Below are positions 9,200 to 17,500 of a DNA stretch of 64,000 nt, in pieces (position 1 is the stretch's first letter; every line of letters starts with the position of its first letter). The DNA is taken from assembly GCA_964537825.1 (NCBI GenBank), contig CAZIDL010000003.1, positions 9,810 through 73,809 of the forward strand. The letters run 5' to 3'. The notes below the pieces were generated by a model. It searched no databases and was not told where the DNA came from. It saw nothing but the letters and a program-made list of their open reading frames with translations. Origin of the DNA: CAZIDL01 sp964537825. Lineage in GTDB: Bacteria > Bacteroidota > Bacteroidia > Flavobacteriales_D > CAYVSK01. The translations under genes were made by a program, and so were the position numbers.

Positions 9200-10123
9200 T
9201 CATTCGAGGGTGAAACTCGTTGAGCCGATCTCCTTTTTGGACTCGTAGATCTTCACTACGTATTCACCTTCCTCGAGGTCCTGATCCTGGAGGTCCCAAT
9301 AAAGGCAAAGGTCCATCTCTTTCTTCTTGTATTCGATCCGGTGCTTCAGGGTATATTGGCCCCGGACCCCTTCGAATTCGAACTTCCTTGGCTTCCCTTC
9401 CTTGGTTTTGGCAAAGACCTGCCCACTCGGATCGACGATCCTCAGATAGATATCACGGGGGCCTTTTTCTGCGAACCTGTTCTCGTTGATCGTGAAACAG
9501 GTCTTGAACTTCTCGGCACGCCTTGCCCGATCCGTCTTTTTGGGGTTCCCGAGCAAGTTGACCCTGATCCCCGTTGCCCTTACGTTCGAAGTTTTGAGCA
9601 CCGAAGCTTTTTCGAGGTCCTTCTCCATCTTCTGGGTCTTTTCCTGGAGGGAATCCTTTTCGCTCTTGGTCTTCCCGAGCTCTTCCTGGATCTCCTTATT
9701 CTCCTTGGTGAGCCGCTTATTAGCCTGCTGGAGGGAATCGATGTCCTTGACGTAGCCCTGCATGATGTTCCGGAGCGTTTCAGCCTCTTCCTTTGCTTTC
9801 TTAAGGCTGTACTGATAGCGCCCGATCTTATCCTGAAGCTTTTTGATCTTTTCTTTTTCCTTTTCGATCCGAGCACGCATCGAGTCGTTCTCGATCTCCA
9901 TCTGGTTATATTCGTTAAGCATGCTGTCAAGCTTTGACTTGACCATTCGCTTCTCCTCGCTCATCCCCTTTTTCTCCATGCGCACTTTCTTGATGGTAAC
10001 GCTCTTGTTGTAAAGCTGCCATCCGAGCGTTCCGATCACGATCAAAAGGAGCAGAATGATCACGATATAGATCGGGTCGCGCTTTTTTCCGCCTTTGTTC
10101 GATTCTTCTGCTTCGTTCGCCAT
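9200..10123 (-). CDS. membrane-anchored coiled-coil protein with C-terminal beta domain
   Basis: A short charged N-terminus is followed by one membrane helix at about residues 18-36. A long Lys/Glu-rich coiled coil spans about residues 45-175, and a globular C-terminal domain of about 125 residues looks beta-rich. The topology suggests a cytoplasmic N-terminus with the coiled coil and C-domain in the periplasm. Proteins with this layout occur in Bacteroidota, sometimes mis-annotated as ParA-like, but there is no ATPase motif here. The gene is convergent with the 1181-residue outer-membrane protein gene and divergent from comF. A perfect -7 box (10157-10164) supports its own promoter. Function unknown. 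Confidence 0.75.
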   Translation of the reverse strand: MANEAEESNKGGKKRDPIYIVIILLLLIVIGTLGWQLYNKSVTIKKVRMEKKGMSEEKRMVKSKLDSMLNEYNQMEIENDSMRARIEKEKEKIKKLQDKIGRYQYSLKKAKEEAETLRNIMQGYVKDIDSLQQANKRLTKENKEIQEELGKTKSEKDSLQEKTQKMEKDLEKASVLKTSNVRATGIRVNLLGNPKKTDRARRAEKFKTCFTINENRFAEKGPRDIYLRIVDPSGQVFAKTKEGKPRKFEFEGVRGQYTLKHRIEYKKKEMDLCLYWDLQDQDLEEGEYVVKIYESKKEIGSTSFTLE

Positions 10124-10156
10124 CAGTTCTTTAAGTGTTCGTTAGCTGTTCTGCTG

Positions 10157-10164
10157 CAAAGCTA
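10157..10164 (-). promoter_or_regulatory. candidate -7 box for the coiled-coil protein gene
   Basis: The minus strand reads TAGCTTTG, a full match to TAnnTTTG, 34-41 bases upstream of the start codon at 10123. No convincing -33 element is visible. The site lies between the divergent coiled-coil gene and comF. Confidence 0.4.
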
Positions 10165-10200
10165 AGGATCGAAACCTCCCGCTGTTCCTCCGAATTCCGT

Positions 10201-10893
10201 ATGCTAGGATATTCTGTTCTGGAGGACCTCCTCCACATTTTCTTCCCGGCAACCTGTCCGGGTTGCGAGACACCTCTGTTCCACAACGAGCAACTCTTTT
10301 GTACCGCTTGCAGCTTCGATCTTCCGTTCACGCGGATGCACGACGAAGTGGATAATCCGCTCGAGGCACGCTTTTGGGGTCGATGTCCGATCCTGGCGGC
10401 CACGTCGCTTTTCCACTTTGTTCCAGGAGGGAAGGTCCAAAAGGCCCTCCACCGGATGAAATACCACGGTGATCGGAGAACGGGAAAGGACCTCGGGAAA
10501 TTGCTCGGTCATGCACTGACCCTCTCCGAACGTTTCAGAGGAATGGGAGCGGTGCTCCATGTGCCTTTGCATCCTGAGAAACTGCAAGAACGGGGCTTCG
10601 ATCAGAGTCGATGCATTGCGGAAGGGGTTTCTGATGCCATGGGGGTCCCGCATTATCCGAAGCTTTTAAAACGAGTCACTGCAACAGGGACCCAAACCCG
10701 CAAAGGGCGTTATGAGAGGTGGCGGAATGTGTCAGGAGCATTCCGCGTTGGGGAAGTGCCTCGCTCTTTTGAGGGACCCGTTCTTATCGTTGACGACGTG
10801 CTTACCACGGGGGCCACCCTGGAAGCTTGCGCCCACTCTTTGATCGAACGGGACCTGGGGCCTATTGCTATGGCCACCATTGCTTGCGCCTGA
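10201..10893 (+). CDS. comF: ComF family protein (phosphoribosyltransferase-like)
   Basis: The protein has the ComF layout: an N-terminal zinc-finger region with the pairs CPGC and CTAC, a middle helical part, and a C-terminal PRTase fold with the PRPP-binding loop VLIVDDVLTTGAT. Homologues take part in DNA uptake during natural transformation. The frame is open further upstream to 10135, but the ATG at 10201 (MLGYSVLEDLL) places the zinc finger at the usual distance from the N-terminus and gives 230 residues, normal for the family. dprA at 35470 is another competence/recombination gene in the window but is not linked. The histidine kinase gene follows by 24 bases. Confidence 0.9.
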   Translation: MLGYSVLEDLLHIFFPATCPGCETPLFHNEQLFCTACSFDLPFTRMHDEVDNPLEARFWGRCPILAATSLFHFVPGGKVQKALHRMKYHGDRRTGKDLGKLLGHALTLSERFRGMGAVLHVPLHPEKLQERGFDQSRCIAEGVSDAMGVPHYPKLLKRVTATGTQTRKGRYERWRNVSGAFRVGEVPRSFEGPVLIVDDVLTTGATLEACAHSLIERDLGPIAMATIACA

Positions 10894-10917
10894 GGCCCAG
10901 TGATCCGCTGTTAAAAA

Positions 10918-12372
10918 ATGTTGATCCGACGCTGTGCCTGGAGGGAGCTGCGGCTATTTTTGAACGTGATGCGCAAGCCTTTCATTTGGCCGCTCATCGG
11001 TGTGAGCACGCTCGCCTTGATCGGTTTGGTCTTTGTCCAACTGTATTGGATCGATAGTGCCATCAAATTGAGGAGGGCACGTTTCCAGCAAAACGTGAAT
11101 GCGGCGTTGATCGATGTGACGAAGGATCTTGAGCGCATGCGTCGTTACGAACGTTTTGGTACCGATGAGCGGCTGCAGGATTGGATGGAGAAGATGCAGG
11201 AGCAGCTCAGTAAGCAGAGAAAGGGCGGCGATACGCTTCCGGGTCTTTGGCGCACGAACCCCTTATCCCCTTTTGGTACGAAGGAGAGCAAGCCCGGTCT
11301 TATGGATTCGCTCCTTCGGGTGGAGCTCAAGGATCGAGGCATTCACGCTGACTACCGCTTCGGCATCTTCGATCGATTCGGTGGTGCGCTCTACCTATCC
11401 GAAGGAGCGGATGCTTCCACCCTGAGATCCGACGAAGGGAAGGATGTCTTCATGGTCCGCCTCTTTCCTGGGGATTTCTTTGCCCCGACCCGCTTCCTGC
11501 GCATTTATTTTCCCGATCAGCGTAGTTATCTCATTCAGACGATGTGGCTTATGCTGGGTGGCTCAGCCTTGCTGATCCTCATCATCATTCTCGCTTTCAG
11601 CTACACCATCTACACGATCCTCAGGCAAAAGAAGCTCTCAGAGATCAAGAACGACTTGATCGGGAACATGACCCACGAGTTCAAGACCCCGATATCTACG
11701 ATATCACTGGCCGCAGAAGCCCTGCAGGATCCGGATATCGGGCAAAGTGAGAAGCGCAAGGATTACGTACGGATGATCCAGGATGAGAACAAACGGCTTG
11801 GGGTGCTCGTGGAGAACGTATTGCGAAGCGCCGTTCTCGATCGGGGTGAGCTAAAAATGAAATGGGAGCGGCTCGATCTTCATCAGGTAGTAAGGGAAGC
11901 GGTCCACAATATCCGGATGCAAGTGCAGCAACAGGGAGGTAGCCTCGAAGAAGAGCTCCGAGCAACGCGAACGGAACTGAAGGGGGATCGGATCCATCTG
12001 GTCAACGTGATCTATAACCTTTTGGACAACGCGTTGAAGTATTCTTCCGAGCATCCCCATATCGCGGTAAGAACGAGGGATCGTTCCGGAGCTGTTGAAT
12101 TGGAAGTAGCTGATTCGGGGATCGGGATCCGAAAAGAGGAACAAAAGAAGATCTTCGATCGCCTTTATAGGGTCCCTACCGGCAATGTGCACAATGTGAA
12201 AGGTACCGGTCTCGGACTCAGTTACGTTAAGGTCATTGTGGACAAGCATGGCGGGGAGGTTCACGTTCACAGCGAGCCTGGCAAAGGCACCCGCTTTCGG
12301 ATCCTGCTGCCCCTTGCCGAACGAAATGCTGGTACCGGAATTCGACCTGAAATACCTGAAGCAAGCTCATGA
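10918..12372 (+). CDS. two-component sensor histidine kinase
   Basis: Inner-membrane histidine kinase. One membrane helix lies at about residues 20-44 and a second at about 209-235, enclosing a periplasmic sensor region of about 165 residues. The dimerisation/phosphoacceptor motif HEFKTPIS (H253) follows. Then comes a HATPase domain with an N-box (NLLDNALKYS), a G1-like DSGIGI and a G2 box GTGLGLSYVK. The start at 10918 follows an A-run; an in-frame ATG at 10969 would place the first helix almost at the N-terminus and is an equally plausible start. The gene overlaps the response regulator by 4 bases (ATGA), so the two form a pair. The signal sensed is unknown. Confidence 0.93.
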   Translation: MLIRRCAWRELRLFLNVMRKPFIWPLIGVSTLALIGLVFVQLYWIDSAIKLRRARFQQNVNAALIDVTKDLERMRRYERFGTDERLQDWMEKMQEQLSKQRKGGDTLPGLWRTNPLSPFGTKESKPGLMDSLLRVELKDRGIHADYRFGIFDRFGGALYLSEGADASTLRSDEGKDVFMVRLFPGDFFAPTRFLRIYFPDQRSYLIQTMWLMLGGSALLILIIILAFSYTIYTILRQKKLSEIKNDLIGNMTHEFKTPISTISLAAEALQDPDIGQSEKRKDYVRMIQDENKRLGVLVENVLRSAVLDRGELKMKWERLDLHQVVREAVHNIRMQVQQQGGSLEEELRATRTELKGDRIHLVNVIYNLLDNALKYSSEHPHIAVRTRDRSGAVELEVADSGIGIRKEEQKKIFDRLYRVPTGNVHNVKGTGLGLSYVKVIVDKHGGEVHVHSEPGKGTRFRILLPLAERNAGTGIRPEIPEASS

Positions 12373-13094
12373 GTGAAGAAGCGAAGAACAAAGACCGCAT
12401 CCTTTTGGTGGAGGACGATCCCAACCTTGGCCAACTGCTCCGCGACTACTTCGGAGCCAAGGGGTATGAAGTGGAGTTGCGAGAGAACGGTGAGGAAGGT
12501 TACAAGGCTTTTAAGGAGGAGTCCTTCGATCTTCTCGTGCTTGATGTGATGATGCCCGTGAAGGATGGTTTTTCTCTAGCCCGCGATATTCGAGCATTGG
12601 ACGAACATATCCCCATGATCTTCCTCACCGCCAAGACGATGCAGGAGGATACGCTCCAGGGTTTCAAGACAGGGGCTGACGATTACATCACGAAGCCCTT
12701 CAGTATGGAAGAACTTTTGGCCCGGGTACAAGCTGTTTTAAAGCGGGTTGGAAAACAGGAGGAAGTGGAAGGGGAGCCTTACCGTTTCACCATCGGTAGC
12801 TATGAGTTCGATCATCGGGACCGCATCCTCACCCGGAATGGAGATAGGGTGGAACTGACCTCCAAGGAGAACGATCTGCTCCTTTTGCTCTGCCGGAGGA
12901 AGAACCAACTGCTCGAGCGGGAAGAGGCTTTAAAGGCGGTCTGGGGGGACGACAGTTATTTCTCCGGCCGCAGCATGGATGTCTACATCACACGTCTCCG
13001 GAAATACCTTAAGGAGGACCCCAACATTCGGATCGATAACGTACACGGGCGAGGTTTTCAGCTTACGGTGAAAGATGACGGAGCGAGCAACTAA
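12369..13094 (+). CDS. OmpR-family response regulator
   Basis: An N-terminal receiver domain has the acidic pair D16/D17, the phospho-acceptor D59 in VLDVMMP, the switch Thr T87 and the conserved Lys K109 in TKPF. A C-terminal OmpR/PhoB winged helix ends in GRGFQL. It is the cognate regulator of the upstream kinase, overlapping it by 4 bases. The protein is full length at 241 residues. Targets cannot be deduced. A hairpin just downstream (13114-13130) separates it from the convergent SDR gene. Confidence 0.95.
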   Translation: MSEEAKNKDRILLVEDDPNLGQLLRDYFGAKGYEVELRENGEEGYKAFKEESFDLLVLDVMMPVKDGFSLARDIRALDEHIPMIFLTAKTMQEDTLQGFKTGADDYITKPFSMEELLARVQAVLKRVGKQEEVEGEPYRFTIGSYEFDHRDRILTRNGDRVELTSKENDLLLLLCRRKNQLLEREEALKAVWGDDSYFSGRSMDVYITRLRKYLKEDPNIRIDNVHGRGFQLTVKDDGASN

Positions 13095-13113
13095 GGGGGT
13101 CCGGGTTCCCTTG

Positions 13114-13130
13114 ATGCTGAGCTTCAGCAT
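13114..13130. terminator. hairpin between convergent genes, possible terminator
   Basis: A perfect 7-bp stem, ATGCTGA/TCAGCAT, with loop GCT lies between the convergent stops at 13094 and 13144. It has no adjoining T-run on either strand, so it is not a classical intrinsic terminator. The convergent position is the main reason to suspect a termination or mRNA 3'-end role. Confidence 0.4.
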
Positions 13131-13143
13131 TGTAGCAGCAACT

Positions 13144-13929
13144 TTACAATGAACCGGTCCTTCCCCCGTCCACAGGTAGGTTCACGCCACTGATGTATCC
13201 AGCGGCCGGAGAGGCGAGGAAGCTTATGGCATCGGCGGTCTCCTGTGGTTCTGCAGGCCTTCCCAATGGGACGCTGTTCATCATGGCCTTTCGGACTTCT
13301 TCGGGGCTTTTTCCCTCTTTTTCAGAGCGCTTTTCCACGATCGCTTCCAATCGAGCAGTGTTCGTGAATCCGGGGAGCACGTTGTTCACCGTGATACCGT
13401 CCGGTCCGAGTTCGCCAGCAAGCGTTTTGGCCCAATTGGCCATGGCCCCGCGTACCGTATTGGAGACACCGAGGCCGGGGATGGGCTGTTTGACAGAGGT
13501 CGAGATCACGTTCACGATCCGCCCGTACCCCTCTTCCTGCATTTTTGGAACTACTTGGCGTACGAGCATTTGCGGAACGATAAGGTGAGCTCCAAAAGCC
13601 TTTTCATAAGCTTCCCGCTCAGCATCGTAAGCTCTTCCTCCAGGTGGGCCGCCGTTGTTGGTGATCAGGATCGTTGGTGGGGGTTCTTCCTCGGTATGTT
13701 CCTTCAATGCTTGCTCCAGCCCGTCGGGGTCCCAAAGGTCTGCAACGATGCTTCCATGCTGGCGATCCGCACCCGGGAGTTCCTGAAGAACGGGGTCCAA
13801 TTTGGAGGGATCGCGTCCAAGGAGGGTGATGCTGGCCCCTTCGCGCGCCAGTGCATTGGCCGTAGCTCTGCCAATGCCCGCGCTGCCTGCACAGACCCAG
13901 GCTCGCTTTCCGGTCAGGTCGAGTTCCAT
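13144..13929 (-). CDS. SDR-family oxidoreductase, atypical active site
   Basis: A 261-residue short-chain dehydrogenase/reductase. The Rossmann start is AGSAGIGRA (usual TGxxxGxG with the Thr replaced), the NNAG motif reads NNGG, and the C-terminus has YISGVNLPVDGG as in FabG-like enzymes. Where the classical YxxxK catalytic pair is expected, the sequence reads SNTVR, so neither Tyr nor Lys is present. A serine-rich VISTS precedes it. The protein may be a divergent SDR clade with different chemistry or a binding protein. The substrate is not predictable. The gene is divergent from the 3-hydroxyanthranilate dioxygenase gene, 80 bases apart, but a shared pathway is not evident. Confidence 0.88.
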   Translation of the reverse strand: MELDLTGKRAWVCAGSAGIGRATANALAREGASITLLGRDPSKLDPVLQELPGADRQHGSIVADLWDPDGLEQALKEHTEEEPPPTILITNNGGPPGGRAYDAEREAYEKAFGAHLIVPQMLVRQVVPKMQEEGYGRIVNVISTSVKQPIPGLGVSNTVRGAMANWAKTLAGELGPDGITVNNVLPGFTNTARLEAIVEKRSEKEGKSPEEVRKAMMNSVPLGRPAEPQETADAISFLASPAAGYISGVNLPVDGGRTGSL

Positions 13930-14009
13930 GTTCGCAATGATAAGGATCCTGTTCCTGCCACGCCTCGTTTTTTATAAATTGGGCCGGAAGAGATCCTAAA
14001 ACAAAAGCT

Positions 14010-14537
14010 ATGGCCATCGAACGACCGTTCAACCTACAAAAATGGGTGGAAGAGAACCGGGACCTCCTCAAACCCCCGGTCGGGAACAAGAACCTCTATC
14101 CTGCTGGGCAGGACCATATCGTAATGATCGTAGGTGGTCCCAACGCTCGAAAGGATTATCATTACAACCAGACCGAAGAGCTCTTTTATCAGCTGGAAGG
14201 GACGATCACGGTACGTATTCAGGAAGAAGGACAACCAAAGGATCTCCAGATCGGTCCGGGGGATATGTTCCTTCTCCCCGCGGAAGTGCCCCATAGTCCG
14301 ATGCGCCCGGAGAACACCGTGGGCTTGGTGCTCGAGCGAGTGCGGGAGGAACATCATAAGGACGGCCTTCAATGGTACTGCGACAACTGCAACCATCTTC
14401 TTTTTGACCGCTACTTCAAGCTCGAGGACATCGAAAAGGACTTTCTCCCGGTCTTTAAGGAATTCTACGGCTCGGAAGAGAACCGCACCTGCGATAAATG
14501 CGGAACGGTCATGGAAGTGGACGAGCGCTTCGTTTGA
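14010..14537 (+). CDS. nbaC: 3-hydroxyanthranilate 3,4-dioxygenase
   Basis: A cupin iron(II) dioxygenase of the kynurenine pathway. It opens the ring of 3-hydroxyanthranilate to the semialdehyde that cyclises to quinolinate, the precursor of NAD. Catalytic residues fall at the positions known from the bacterial enzyme: R47, H51, E57, H95 and R99. The C-terminal rubredoxin-like iron site of bacterial members is present as C124, C127, C161 and C164. At 175 residues the length is exactly typical. No other kynurenine-pathway gene is nearby. It is convergent with the giant T9SS substrate gene. The symbol follows bacterial usage; haao is the eukaryotic name. Confidence 0.95.
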   Translation: MAIERPFNLQKWVEENRDLLKPPVGNKNLYPAGQDHIVMIVGGPNARKDYHYNQTEELFYQLEGTITVRIQEEGQPKDLQIGPGDMFLLPAEVPHSPMRPENTVGLVLERVREEHHKDGLQWYCDNCNHLLFDRYFKLEDIEKDFLPVFKEFYGSEENRTCDKCGTVMEVDERFV

Positions 14538-14576
14538 AGCTCCCAAGGGTGGACAGCTCTTCCTAGCTTCTTCTGA

Positions 14577-17500
14577 TCAGCGGACGAGGGTGATGTGTCC
14601 GACCTTTTCCTTTTCTACGTGAGGGCGGTACTCTTCGGTATAGATGATCTTGTACACGTAGACGTCGGGTTTAGCCCGGTGTCCGTCCACTTTCCCGCTC
14701 CATCCATCGCTCATGTCCCGGGTTTCGAAAAGGAGTTCACCCCAACGATCGTAGATCCGCAGGTGGAATTTCTCGATCTTTTCCCCTTTTACCTGCCATT
14801 CATCGTTGATACCATCGCCGTCCGGGGTGAAAGCATTGGGAGCATAGAGGCTCCCTGAGACTTCGATAAGGAGACTGTCGATCGTTCGGCACCCGTTGCT
14901 ATCCGTCAATTCCACCCAAAAGACCCCGTGGTCCTTCGGCCTGAAGCTTACGGAGGATGAAGCGGAGTCTTCGAAGAAATGTCCGGGATGCCATACGTAG
15001 TTCCCTTTCTCCCCTTCAGCACTCAAGGTGATCTTCGATCCCCATTCGACCTTTCGGTCGGACCCAGCCCATAACTCCGGGTTCCGGGAGACCGTTACAC
15101 TCGCTTTTCCCGTGTCCCTGCAGCCCAGGCTGTCACTGACGATGGCGAGGAATTCCATGCTGCTTTTGGCTCGAGCGATCGTAGAAGCGGAATCCGGATC
15201 CTCAACAAGTTCCGCCGGCTCCCATCGATAATTCTTTCCACCGCTGGCCCGAAGGTAGACTTTCCGGTCCCCTTCGCATATCAGCGTGTCCGGCCCCACT
15301 TTTGCCTCCGGTTTTTGAAGGGTCACTGCTGTAGAATCGAAGCCTACCCCACATCCGTTCTTCATCTCTACAACGTAAAGGGTGTTCTGCAGAGGAGAAG
15401 CGGAAGTGCTCGCACTGTCCGGGTTGGCTAGCCCTTTACTGGGCGTCCACTCGTAGATCCGTCCCCCCTCAGCCCATAGGGAGGCCGTATCCCACTTGCA
15501 TATCGTAGTGTCTGCCGAACTCATCGGGTCTGGCTTGGTGGTATCCACTTCGATACGGACGGTATCCTGATCCTCGCAGCCTTTTGCATCCGTTACGACC
15601 ACCTTGTAATCTGTATGGGATCTCGGCCAGACCAAGGGATCGGAGCTGCTGCTGTCGCTCATGGAGCTATCCGGGGTCCAGGTATAGGAAACCCCACCGC
15701 TCGCTCCGATCCGAAGGGAGTCCCCAAGACAGATGAAGCTGTCCGGGGAGCTGCTTATGTCCGGCAGTGATAAGGTGTTGACCTGTATGCTGTCAGCGTT
15801 CTCACATCCCAGGCTGTCCTTGACGACAACCTTGTACAAGGTGCTCGAGTCCGGATAAGCTAAGGGGTCAGAACTGTTCTTGTCGTCGAGTGAAAAGGAT
15901 GGACTCCATTCCTGGGTCACACCACCTTTCACCCAGAGCTCCGTGCTGTCGCCTCGACATATAGCGGTGTCGGAATGGAGGGAGATTTCCGGAGGATCGG
16001 GGACGTTCAGGGTGAGGGTATCCTTCGAAACGCAACCGTTCGTATCGGTGAGACTGATGCTATACAAGGTCGTATCGAAGGCCACCACGGTAGGATCTTG
16101 AATAGTGGGGTCACTCAAGTGCTTAGAGGGGGTCCATAGATAAGACCCCGTATCACCATCGATATCCAGTTTCACGGTATCGAATTTGCAAACCGCGGTA
16201 TCCCGCGCTGATAGGTAGGGATCCTGATGAACGTTCAGGAATAAACTGTCCACCGAACTGCAACCGTTGGTATTTGTCATTTCGATCCGATAAACGGTGC
16301 TGTCGGTCACTGACGCGATGGGGTTCTTTGCAGTGCTATCGCTAAGGCCCGTGGAGGGACTCCACAGATAAGTGGCTGAGCTAGAAGCTTCGGGATCCAG
16401 CTGGACGCTATCCCCTTTGCAGATGGTCGTGTCCTGAGGCTCGAAAGATGGGGATGGATGGAGAGCGATCGTAACCGTGTCCCTGTTCGCACATCCGTTG
16501 CTATCGATGATCCGTACCCGGTAAGCTGTACTGTCCTGGGGAAAGACCAAAGGATCGGCTACAGCGGTATCGTTCAAGCTCGTGTCAGGATCCCAATCGT
16601 AGGAAATGCCTCCCTGAGCATGGAGTTTCACCGTATCCCCCTTGCATATTGTACTGTCCCCGTATGCATAGGAATTGATCGAGTGGACGGGCACCGTTAC
16701 GTTCAAAGTGTCCTCGACCACCGTCGAATCCGTTGCGCAACCTTTGAGCGTGACCTGATACTGGGTACTGGTATCCGGATATACGACAGGGTCGGTGACG
16801 TTCGGGTCTGAGAGGGAGTCGACGGGACTCCATTTCGGGTCGATCCCGCCGTCCACATTCAGTTGCACGCTATCCCCGGGGCATATAGAGGAGACAGAAT
16901 CCGCGGATGGGGGGATCGGAGGAAAAATGCTCACTTTTGTTTTGGCGGTATCCGGCTCTTCGCAAGTAAGGGTGTCCATGACGACGAGGGTCACCTGATA
17001 AGTTCCCGTATCCTGGAAAAAATGGGAAACATTCGTCCCCGTGTCCTTGCTTCCATCGCCGAAGTCCCATAAATGGAGGTTTCCGCCCGTACCGGAAAAG
17101 TTGAAGGAGAAAGTGTCCGGCTTGCAGGCGATGGGTGGATCTTTGGGTTGGATATTAGCGTTCACTTCGGACATGTCGAACTTGAAAGCAGCGAGGTTGC
17201 AGTTGTTGCTGTTGTTCGTGCTTGAATGAGCGCCAGGTGTGGTAGGAAAATCATTGTTACCCCCGCATCCTGCACATACCGCCTGGTAAACGACCCCGTT
17301 ATCGTCGAAACGGCTCGTGCCCCCGTCCACATGTTCCTGACTCGTGCCTCCTCCGAAGAAACTAGCGTATTTCAGATTTGAGGCATTGCTCCCCAGGACC
17401 ATGAGGTAGAAGTCGCTCCCATCGGTACTGCTCTGATACGCATTGCTCGTGGTGGGAAGGCCGTTCGTGGAACTGCTGTTCACTCCGTGCCCTTGATTGA

